Of a DNA stretch of 36,921 nt, positions 28,297-35,707 are shown one piece after another; within the stretch, counting starts at the first letter, position 1; each line of letters begins with the position of its first letter. Made by a program: the position numbers and the translations under genes. The notes under the pieces are model-generated. The model did not search any database, had not been told where the DNA came from, and saw only the letters and a list, made by a program, of their open reading frames with translations. Source of the DNA: a bacterium (lineage in GTDB: Bacteria; Patescibacteriota; Microgenomatia; Levybacterales; UBA12049); contig JAJXYH010000003.1 of NCBI GenBank assembly GCA_021780675.1, forward strand, positions 1-36,921, written 5' to 3'.

Positions 28297-28873
28297 ATTT
28301 TTAGCTCAATTTATTTCTACGGTTCTTAATCCAATTGTTATATTGGCAGTGTTGCCATTTGTCTTGGTTTATAAGGCAACAGGAGAAACTTCTTCAGGAA
28401 TTTTTTGGACATTTTTTTCTTGGATTTTTATACTTATATTTGCATTGTTCTTTTTTATTGGTCTTGAGAAAAAATACTTTACGAACATAGATGTTTCCAT
28501 TCGAAAACAACGTCCGCTTCTTTATTCATTCTCTATTGGGCTTTCGGTAATTTATGCTTTTTTCCTAAATTATTTTAAGGCTCCGGAAATATTATTTATT
28601 GCGCTTTTTGGTTTAATAATGGGATTAGTAGTCATGGAACTTGTTAATCGAATTACAAAAGCAAGTGTTCATGTAGCAACTTTGTCCGCATTTGTTACTG
28701 CTTTAGCTTTAGGATATGGTCCTGTCTTTATTTTGAGTTTTATGCTTATTCCGCTTCTTTCATGGGCAAGGATTGTTACACATAACCATACAAGAAGACA
28801 GGTTGTAATCGGTGCCACCATGGGGATTTTAGTAACGCTTGTAGTTTATGTTATATTTAGATATATAGTATGA
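28289..28873 (+). CDS. PAP2-like membrane phosphatase
   Basis: KQRPLL, KASVHVATLSAFVTAL, WARIVTHNHTRRQVVIGATMG follow PAP2 motif order; GTG 28289 (MNKFLAQF) preferred over TTG 28274. Confidence 0.65.
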   Translation: MNKFLAQFISTVLNPIVILAVLPFVLVYKATGETSSGIFWTFFSWIFILIFALFFFIGLEKKYFTNIDVSIRKQRPLLYSFSIGLSVIYAFFLNYFKAPEILFIALFGLIMGLVVMELVNRITKASVHVATLSAFVTALALGYGPVFILSFMLIPLLSWARIVTHNHTRRQVVIGATMGILVTLVVYVIFRYIV

Positions 28874-29238
28874 TAAATTTTCCAAAACTAAACAGGTCGT
28901 TTAAATATGCTTGGGAAGGAATAACCTATTCGTTCAAATACAATCAGAATATTAAAATCCATTTAATAGTAGCCGTAGTAGTTCTTGCTTTTGGACTTAT
29001 TTTAGGTTTGACAAAATATGAAATGTTTTCAACGGCACTTTTAATAATTTTAGTTATTTCTGCCGAGATGGTAAATACTTCTATAGAAGAAGTGGTAGAT
29101 TTATTGGTCGACGAACACAACGAGCATGCAAAGATAGCAAAAGACGTTGGAGCGGGAATGGTTCTTCTGATATCAATTTTTGCGGTAATAATTGGGCTTT
29201 TTATTTTTCTCCCCCATATTTTAATTTTATTCAGCTAA
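28870..29238 (+). CDS. dgkA: diacylglycerol/undecaprenol kinase family protein
   Basis: SFKYAWEGITYSFKYNQNIKIHL...SAEMVNTSIEEVVDLL...AKDVGAGMVLL. Confidence 0.93.
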   Translation: MINFPKLNRSFKYAWEGITYSFKYNQNIKIHLIVAVVVLAFGLILGLTKYEMFSTALLIILVISAEMVNTSIEEVVDLLVDEHNEHAKIAKDVGAGMVLLISIFAVIIGLFIFLPHILILFS

Positions 29239-30372
29239 CTTTTTATAAACATAAAAGAAATCTTTGTTATTACCGCTTAAATAACTTAAACCGTTTTTCA
29301 TATTTTGCAGTAATGGATAGTTTAAATATTTGCCATTACCATTACTTTCGTAAACTTCAAATTTAATCCATGGATAGTTAATGTCTAATTGAATTGCATT
29401 TACAGCACCTGCTTTTAGTAAAGCGTAGGACAAGGTTCTAGGAATTAGGGAATTCCCTACGGCATAAATAAGGTTTCCATTTTTCGTTATACCAATTGCG
29501 GATCTCCAAGTGTACATACTGTTTGTAGTTGTTCTTCCCCAAGTATCAACACCTTGTTCAACATAACTTGTAATTTTGCCATTTTCAATTAGATATGGAC
29601 CATTTTGGCGAACGGCATATACATCAGGTGGAAGCTTTTGTCCATTATAGTTCTGTAATTTTAATGTGCCGTTATTATACATTAGTAAAACAGGTATGCC
29701 ATTTTTTAACGGTACATAGATTTTATTATTCACAATCATTCCGTAATGACCATCACGTATCTGAAAACCGCCGTTAAAAGCTGCCAAAAGTCCATTCGAT
29801 TTTTGAATGTTTTGGGGTATTAATCCAGGTCCCCGCGCTCCCAGTGGCCCGCCGGGGTAATAAGTTCCCGCCTGTGTGCTAAGCGTAAGTTTTTTCATGT
29901 CCATTTTAACAAGTGTTGTTATAGCATAGGGGTGAGAAGGATCTGGTCTTATAAAAGTTCTGGCTATAATTACATCCTGGGGATAAATATTTTGAGAAAT
30001 AGAAGACCAAATTCCTTCACCTGAAATTGGCGGCAAAATCTTATCAATAGGGAGGTTATTTAAATTCATATAATCGGCCTGTTTAGGAGTAGACTTTTTT
30101 GTAGTAGTTTTGGCAATGTATGCGGGGGCTTTTTGTTTGGAAAATAAATAAGAAACCGCATTAATTTTATCTTCAATCCCAAAATAAATTGATTCGAGAA
30201 AAAGAGTATTTTTTTCACCAACGAGTGGGCGGAGCATGCTATCGGCAAATTGCGCTTGGAATACAACAGTTTTTGTTAATAAGTAGTAACCAACAAGAAT
30301 AAATAGAATAATTATTCCAATCATGTTATATGTCTTATTGGAAATTCTGATTATTTTCTTTGTTTCTTTCAT
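29227..30372 (-). CDS. phosphodiester glycosidase (NAGPA-like) family protein
   Basis: LLAAFNGGFQIRDGHYGMIVNNKIYVPLKNG...AVRQNGPYLIENGKI...RSAIGITKNGNLIYAVG...AGAVNAIQLDINYP. Confidence 0.85.
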   Translation of the reverse strand: MKETKKIIRISNKTYNMIGIIILFILVGYYLLTKTVVFQAQFADSMLRPLVGEKNTLFLESIYFGIEDKINAVSYLFSKQKAPAYIAKTTTKKSTPKQADYMNLNNLPIDKILPPISGEGIWSSISQNIYPQDVIIARTFIRPDPSHPYAITTLVKMDMKKLTLSTQAGTYYPGGPLGARGPGLIPQNIQKSNGLLAAFNGGFQIRDGHYGMIVNNKIYVPLKNGIPVLLMYNNGTLKLQNYNGQKLPPDVYAVRQNGPYLIENGKITSYVEQGVDTWGRTTTNSMYTWRSAIGITKNGNLIYAVGNSLIPRTLSYALLKAGAVNAIQLDINYPWIKFEVYESNGNGKYLNYPLLQNMKNGLSYLSGNNKDFFYVYKKLAE

Positions 30373-30447
30373 GAAATAATATTATACATTAAAAAATTAA
30401 ATTTTAGGTTAGATTTTTACTCGAAATTTTAGTAGAATAATCCTATA

Positions 30448-30482
30448 TTGCTGAATTTTCCCGCGGGGGGATTTCTCAGCAA
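30448..30482. repeat. long GC-core inverted repeat upstream of tRNA-Gln
   Basis: TTGCTGA...TTTTCCCGCGGGGGGA...TCAGCAA; no 3' T-tract. Confidence 0.55.
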
Positions 30483-30499
30483 ATTAAAGTTTTAGACTA

Positions 30500-30570
30500 T
30501 GCTGGATCATCTAACGGTAGGATAGTGGACTCTGAATCCATTCATCTTGGTTCGAATCCAAGTCCAGCAG
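30500..30570 (+). tRNA. tRNA-Gln (anticodon CUG), CCA not encoded
   Basis: Cloverleaf by hand: TGCTGGA/TCCAGCA acceptor, ATC..GAT D-stem, GTGGA-CTCTGAA-TCCAT anticodon arm, CTTGG-TTCGAAT-CCAAG T-arm, discriminator G. Confidence 0.93.
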
Positions 30571-32233
30571 CTAAGTTTCCCCGATGAGTACGAAAATAGT
30601 CGTTTAGCTTGATACACTGGGCTAATCTCGGTGTTCCAGAAATTAGTTGTTGATAAGTAGGTGCTTTATCGAACAAAACCCCAAAATATGAAGCTTTTAG
30701 AAGCGGATCTTCGTTCTTAAGTAATAATTCGTCTAAGTGTTCCAGATAATATTTAACATAGGCCATAACCACTTTAATATCATAACCTTTAGCTTGATTA
30801 GCTTTTTCTTCTAATAATTTTGTAATATTATGTTTCATTGTACCTACTTCATCTTCGATATATTTTATTGCTGTTTCTGAAGTTAGGTATTTAATCTTGC
30901 TAAGTGTCATTGTTATCTGATTATTAATATCATTTATCTTTTGATCAATACTTATTTCATCTTTAACTGTATTTTCATTTCTTTTGTACCATTCAGTAAT
31001 AACTGTATTTGCCAAATCATTTGCAAAACTTGGAGCAAGGTCTATGTTTTGTACAAATTTAGTAATAGTATTTTTAAAGTCTTCTTTGGGTACTCTAAAA
31101 TAATGTCCTCTTTTATTGCAATGGTATGCAGGATAATATTTACCAAGTTTTCCTCTAGAAGCACTGCCAAATAATGGTTTGTCACAATGCGGACACATAA
31201 CAATTTTTCTGTAAGCAAAATCAGCATTTCTTAAACCCTTTTTAATTAAGTACTCAGGTGCTTTTCTTTTAAAGATAGTTATCTCTCCGTTATTGTCTTC
31301 AATGACAACTTTTCCCCTATTTGCCTTGTTAAATGTTTCAATAGAAACAAGTCCTTCATATTTTGCTTTAAAAGGTCTTCCTTGGGTCCATTTCTCAGAA
31401 CTAACACCTGCATAGGTTGTGTTTTGAATATATCGCCAAAAGCCTTTGATATTTAACTTGTTTCCTCCGATTTGTCCGACGATTTTAGTTCTGTCTTTTG
31501 GATCTCTTCTTAAAGCAATGCTTGTTTTAAATCCTAAGTTATTTATTCTTTCAACGATTTGTCTGTCAGTTAAACTTCCTTGGCACCTTAACTCAAACAT
31601 TTTAATAATAAACTCTGATTCAGTAGGATGTGGTTTTAGAATAGTTCTTCTGCCGTTTGTAGTTTCCACTTGTTCATTAATAAAACCGTAAGGAGCCTTT
31701 CTGACCCAGTATCCCATTCTTGCGTAGCGAATTTCTGCTCCTATCATTCTGGACATAATGTCTCGCATTTCGTCTTTTGCTCTTTCTGCTTCTAAGATTT
31801 CAGATTTTTTAGTCGGAGAATAAACACTCCAGTCAAAACTAACTCCTAAATGTTCTAATGTATTTATTTGTTGTGTTCCAATAACGCCATATATATCAAT
31901 AAGCTTTACTCCTTTTCTCTCAAGCTGCATTTTAAGTCCGTCATAAAGATAAGATCCACCTCTTGTGAATCTGTCTATAGATTTAATAATAAAAAGTTGA
32001 ATATCATTTTTAGAATTTACACAATAATCAATTGCTTCCTGTACCGGTTGTTCTTCTTTGGAAGCAGATTCTAAAAAGATAAAGAATTTCTTAACATTAA
32101 TGTGATGTGCTTTGGCAAAGTTTTCTATTTGTTCTTTTTGGGCTTCCGGGGAATCGCCTTGAGTACCTTGTCTGACAGATGAGACTCTAATTGCGGCAAC
32201 TGCATTTTCTATTTTTGGCAGATATTCGTTCAT
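30542..32233 (-). CDS. large serine recombinase (resolvase + recombinase + zinc beta-ribbon domains)
   Basis: AAIRVSSVRQGTQGDSPEAQKEQI catalytic Ser region, IKSIDRFTRGG, MCPHCDKPLFGSASRGKLGKYYPAYHCNKRGHYFRVPKEDF zinc ribbon, coiled coil; stop codon inside tRNA-Gln. Confidence 0.93.
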   Translation of the reverse strand: MNEYLPKIENAVAAIRVSSVRQGTQGDSPEAQKEQIENFAKAHHINVKKFFIFLESASKEEQPVQEAIDYCVNSKNDIQLFIIKSIDRFTRGGSYLYDGLKMQLERKGVKLIDIYGVIGTQQINTLEHLGVSFDWSVYSPTKKSEILEAERAKDEMRDIMSRMIGAEIRYARMGYWVRKAPYGFINEQVETTNGRRTILKPHPTESEFIIKMFELRCQGSLTDRQIVERINNLGFKTSIALRRDPKDRTKIVGQIGGNKLNIKGFWRYIQNTTYAGVSSEKWTQGRPFKAKYEGLVSIETFNKANRGKVVIEDNNGEITIFKRKAPEYLIKKGLRNADFAYRKIVMCPHCDKPLFGSASRGKLGKYYPAYHCNKRGHYFRVPKEDFKNTITKFVQNIDLAPSFANDLANTVITEWYKRNENTVKDEISIDQKINDINNQITMTLSKIKYLTSETAIKYIEDEVGTMKHNITKLLEEKANQAKGYDIKVVMAYVKYYLEHLDELLLKNEDPLLKASYFGVLFDKAPTYQQLISGTPRLAQCIKLNDYFRTHRGNLAAGLGFEPR

Positions 32234-32238
32234 ATATT

Positions 32239-32403
32239 TTAAAGCATAAGTTTTTTAAATAAAGTTCCTCCGTTTTTCTGATCTTCGATGATTTTATCGA
32301 TAATAATGTTGGCAATAAAATGAATTCTATCTTTTGTAGATAAAGAAGAGGATGAAGATTTATCGTAAGACTTAGTAGTTTTATTAGTTATATTCTGTTT
32401 CAT
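32239..32403 (-). CDS. 54-aa recombinase-linked microprotein
   Basis: Manual translation: MKQNITNKTTKSYDKSSSSSLSTKDRIHFIANIIIDKIIEDQKNGGTLFKKLML*; ends 5 nt before the recombinase start; promoter upstream. Confidence 0.65.
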   Translation of the reverse strand: MKQNITNKTTKSYDKSSSSSLSTKDRIHFIANIIIDKIIEDQKNGGTLFKKLML

Positions 32404-32407
32404 ATAA

Positions 32408-32454
32408 ACTATCCTTACAAGGATATTGTACTATGCTTGTAGGGATAGTGTCAA
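32408..32454 (-). promoter_or_regulatory. recombinase-operon promoter overlapped by 14-bp operator-like dyad
   Basis: Minus: TTGACA (32454-32449)-N18-TACAAT (32430-32425). Dyad ACTATCCTTACAAG (32408-32421) / CTTGTAGGGATAGT (32436-32449), one mismatch. Confidence 0.7.
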
Positions 32455-32474
32455 GGGGCTATAGTATTGTACCA

Positions 32475-32520
32475 CCTCAGGCGCGAGCCATGTCACTACC
32501 TGCTAGGACATGGCTTGAGG
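32475..32520. repeat. large imperfect hairpin
   Basis: CCTCA-GGCGCG-AGCCATGTC / loop ACTACCTGCTAG / GACATGGCT-TGAGG: 9 + 5 bp stem with asymmetric bulge. Confidence 0.7.
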
Positions 32521-32575
32521 CTACTGCTGATACTAATTTTAGGCTCAAAATAGGAAAAGATAGTTCCGTTCTTTT

Positions 32576-32590
32576 CTACACTATGTGTAG
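32576..32590. repeat. perfect palindrome CTACAC-TAT-GTGTAG
   Basis: read directly in the intergenic region between the divergent operons. Confidence 0.6.
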
Positions 32591-32613
32591 TATATAAAGA
32601 GAAGAAGTAATAT

Positions 32614-32642
32614 GTGATAAAAATAAACAAAAATGATATAAT
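32614..32642 (+). promoter_or_regulatory. extended -10 promoter for the replication-relaxation-like gene
   Basis: GTGATA (32614-32619)-N17-TATAAT (32637-32642) preceded by TGA (TGn extended -10). Confidence 0.5.
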
Positions 32643-32659
32643 CCAAAACAATAACCTGC

Positions 32660-32784
32660 CTAAATAATTAACTGCCTCTAAATAACAAATAATTCTAAAT
32701 AAAATCTAATCTAAATAAATATATAAATTCTTAAATAAAGATAAATACTAATTCATAAATAATTAAAATTAACAAATTAAATAA
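32660..32784 (+). repeat. iteron-like direct repeats (CTAAATAA and variants, about 7 copies)
   Basis: CTAAATAA at 32660, 32678, 32695, 32711; TTAAATAA at 32731; ATAAATAA at 32755; TTAAATAA at 32777. Confidence 0.6.
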
Positions 32785-32786
32785 TA

Positions 32787-33686
32787 ATGAATTACAGAGT
32801 ATTGCCAAGTATTACGGATAAGCAAAAAGAAATAATGGATTTAATCTTTCGATTTAGATTTGTTAATCGTCACCAAATACAAAGGCTACTTAATCATAAA
32901 GACCCTAAAAGAATAAATGTTTGGCTTAAAGATTTAGTTGATAAAAACTTCTTAGGAAGAATTTATTCCCATAAGCTCTTAGAAAATACTAAACCTGCAA
33001 TTTATTATCTTAATAATAACGGTATTGTATGGGTAAAGTATGAAAAAGCAAATGAATTTGGAAATGATGATGAGATAGAGCTTAAATATATTAAGAAATA
33101 TTACCAGGATAAAAAAGCTTCAACTACTTATATTAACCACTGCGTTACTTTATCTGAATTTTATGTTCAGTTTAAAGAGCAAGAAAGAAAAGAAAATGAA
33201 GGTCGTAAGAAACCAAAACTTGAATACCGTTTTGAAACAAAAAGTGAAATGTGGATTACAAGACAAAGAGAACTTTATGGAAAAGATTTTAATGAGGTAA
33301 AAAATTACATTCCTGATTTATACCTTGAAAAATTTAAAGATCCGGAAGGAAACAGAATGGATTCGACTACCTTTTTTATTGAATTATTTGACCCAAAAGT
33401 TCCAAGATATGCTATTAAATACAAAATTCAACAATTTGTTGAGCTTAAAGAAGAAGAGAAAGAATGGAAATATAGATATGCAGGTATGGATAATAAGTTC
33501 CCACTAATTCTTTTAGTCTTTTCCAATCAACCAAAACTTAATGGACTTGTTCAATTTATTAATGATGAAATTGCATATTCCTATGCAAATGAAGGTTTAT
33601 GTTTTTATGCAACTACTTATCAAAAAGCTATGACTCAAACACTTCTCGCAGGACCTAAAATTTGGAAGGAGATAAGGGGAGAGTAA
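32787..33686 (+). CDS. replication-relaxation (Replic_Relax)-like protein
   Basis: N-terminal wHTH: LPSITDKQKEIMDLIFRFRFVNRHQIQRLLNHKDPKRINVWLKDLVDKNFLGRIYSHKLLENTKPAIYYLNNNGIVWV; adjacency to recombinase. Confidence 0.65.
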   Translation: MNYRVLPSITDKQKEIMDLIFRFRFVNRHQIQRLLNHKDPKRINVWLKDLVDKNFLGRIYSHKLLENTKPAIYYLNNNGIVWVKYEKANEFGNDDEIELKYIKKYYQDKKASTTYINHCVTLSEFYVQFKEQERKENEGRKKPKLEYRFETKSEMWITRQRELYGKDFNEVKNYIPDLYLEKFKDPEGNRMDSTTFFIELFDPKVPRYAIKYKIQQFVELKEEEKEWKYRYAGMDNKFPLILLVFSNQPKLNGLVQFINDEIAYSYANEGLCFYATTYQKAMTQTLLAGPKIWKEIRGE

Positions 33687-33740
33687 TTATTAAACATTTA
33701 ACTTAAGATGCAGGAGCTATCCCATATATATAATAGTATA

Positions 33741-33769
33741 TTGAAACAAGTTTTTTGTAATGCTAGTAT
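33741..33769 (+). promoter_or_regulatory. promoter of the GT-C/TPR gene
   Basis: TTGAAA (33741-33746)-N17-TAGTAT (33764-33769), ATG at 33776. Confidence 0.5.
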
Positions 33770-33775
33770 TGGTGC

Positions 33776-35593
33776 ATGCATAAAGATGATGAAGTAACGT
33801 TCAAAGGATTATTTCTTCCGTTAACCACTAAAAAAGCAATTGTCTTTATTTTTCTTATTGGTTTTATTGTATTCTTTAATAGTTTGTTTAATCCTTTTCA
33901 ATTTGATGATTTTGCTCAAATTGTCAATAATCCTTTTATAAATAATTTAGGCAGCATTCCATCATATTTTGAAAAAGGGATGGCATTTTCCGGTAATTAT
34001 TCATTCAAGATGCTTCATCTTCAATACAGGCCATTTTATTTTTCTTATTTTACTATTGTTTATGCCTTTTTTGGTGCGAATCCATTACCATTTCATTTAT
34101 TTCAACTATTTTTGCATATTACTAATTCTATTCTTTTATTTGTTATTTTTTCAAAGTTATTCAAAAAAGAAATAGCTTTTTTAATATCACTTATTTTTTT
34201 AGTGCATCCGATTAACAGTGAGGCGGTAATCTATATCGCTGATGTTCAGGAAACTATTTTTATTTTGTTTGGTTTAATCGCATTCTATCTAATTTTACAA
34301 ACAAATAAAAGAATATTATCAATTCGCAAACTTATTTTAATTTCGGTATTATTATTGTTTTCACTATTTACTAAGGAAACAGGATCACTATTTTTAATAT
34401 TGTTATTTATTTATGTATATTTATTTAGTAAGGTTAACAAAAAAAGATTTTTTCTATCTGTAATGGGTGTTTTGTTAATATATCTAGTAACAAGATATAT
34501 AATATCTTTTAATTCAGTAACAGATATTAGTCAATCCTTAATCCAACAAGCCTCTTTTTACATAAGATTGATTACAATGCCTAAAATATTTTTTTATTAC
34601 TTTTCTAAATTTGTTTATCCTATTAATTTGGCAGTTGGACAACTATGGCTTGTAAAACAAATTAATTTTACTTATTTTTTCTTACCTCTATTAATGGATA
34701 TCGTGATTCTTTTTACTATTTGTTTGGGTGGTCTTTTTTTATTTAAAAAGAACAATAGTCAGCTTAAATTATATGTGTTCTTTTCTATATGGTTATTTTT
34801 GGGTATTATCATGCATTTGCAAATAGTTCCACTGGATGTTACTGTTGCTGATCGATATTTTTATTTCCCAATAATTGGATTGTTGGGACTTATTGGAATA
34901 CTCATTAATTTAGATTTATCCCAATTGTTTTTAAAGAAATATTCAAGAATTTGTACAATTTTCTTTATAATTTTAATGATACTACTTTCGATTATTACAA
35001 TTATCAGAAACTCACAATGGCAGTCAACCTTTACATTATACAGCCACGATGTACAATATGCACAAAGTCCCTTACTTGATAGTTATTATGGTGGACTTTT
35101 GATATTTAAAGGACAATATAGTCAACCATTCCTATTAAAAGAAGCAAAATTTTATTTAGATAGATCTGTTTCTCAAGCTCCCGAGTTAGGACATAATATT
35201 AATAATTTAGCTGTTTGGTATGAGATTAATAATGACTACGAAAAGGCAAAGTCATTGTATTTAAAAAATATTGCTTTAAACAGTAAAAGAAAAAACGGTT
35301 ACACCTCTGATTCTTATACAGGACTTGCTCATATAGCACTTAATGAGAAAAATCCTTTAGAAGCAAAAAGGATGTCGCAGGAAGCTTTAAAAATTAACTC
35401 GCTAAACATACATGCTAAAGAATATTTAGCCATATCAGAATACCAGTTGGGAGAAAAAGTAGAGGCACTTAATATTATCCGAGAATTATATTATCATGTC
35501 CAAAATCAGGAAATAGTGCAATTATATATGTTAATCAATTTAAATAAACCATTTACATTAAGTCCGAAGTTTGGTTTATCCGTTGTGTATTAA
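33776..35593 (+). CDS. TMTC-like GT-C membrane glycosyltransferase with C-terminal TPR repeats
   Basis: FNPFQFDDFAQIVNNPFI, YRPFYFSYFTIVYAFFGANPLPFHLFQLFLHITNSILLFV, VHPINSEAVIYIADVQE, VADRYFYFP, then TPR helices. Confidence 0.8.
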   Translation: MHKDDEVTFKGLFLPLTTKKAIVFIFLIGFIVFFNSLFNPFQFDDFAQIVNNPFINNLGSIPSYFEKGMAFSGNYSFKMLHLQYRPFYFSYFTIVYAFFGANPLPFHLFQLFLHITNSILLFVIFSKLFKKEIAFLISLIFLVHPINSEAVIYIADVQETIFILFGLIAFYLILQTNKRILSIRKLILISVLLLFSLFTKETGSLFLILLFIYVYLFSKVNKKRFFLSVMGVLLIYLVTRYIISFNSVTDISQSLIQQASFYIRLITMPKIFFYYFSKFVYPINLAVGQLWLVKQINFTYFFLPLLMDIVILFTICLGGLFLFKKNNSQLKLYVFFSIWLFLGIIMHLQIVPLDVTVADRYFYFPIIGLLGLIGILINLDLSQLFLKKYSRICTIFFIILMILLSIITIIRNSQWQSTFTLYSHDVQYAQSPLLDSYYGGLLIFKGQYSQPFLLKEAKFYLDRSVSQAPELGHNINNLAVWYEINNDYEKAKSLYLKNIALNSKRKNGYTSDSYTGLAHIALNEKNPLEAKRMSQEALKINSLNIHAKEYLAISEYQLGEKVEALNIIRELYYHVQNQEIVQLYMLINLNKPFTLSPKFGLSVVY

Positions 35594-35599
35594 TAAATC

Positions 35600-35618
35600 A
35601 TATTTTAGACTAAAATAT
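35600..35618. terminator. hairpin after the GT-C gene (possible terminator)
   Basis: ATATTTTA-GAC-TAAAATAT, 8-bp stem, AT-only, short T-rich tail. Confidence 0.35.
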
Positions 35619-35641
35619 TTATTATGATATACATTGCTATA

Positions 35642-35670
35642 TTGACAATTTATTCAAATAACTTTATAAA
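35642..35670 (+). promoter_or_regulatory. strong sigma70-like promoter of the secreted repeat protein
   Basis: TTGACA (35642-35647)-N17-TATAAA (35665-35670). Confidence 0.65.
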
Positions 35671-35707
35671 TATTCTAACATTACGTCGCTAAAAATTAAC
35701 TTTAATT

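Noticed and set aside
32660-32784. CRISPR array
   Set aside because: Repeat units are only about 8 bp with 8-16 bp gaps and low complexity; no cas genes.
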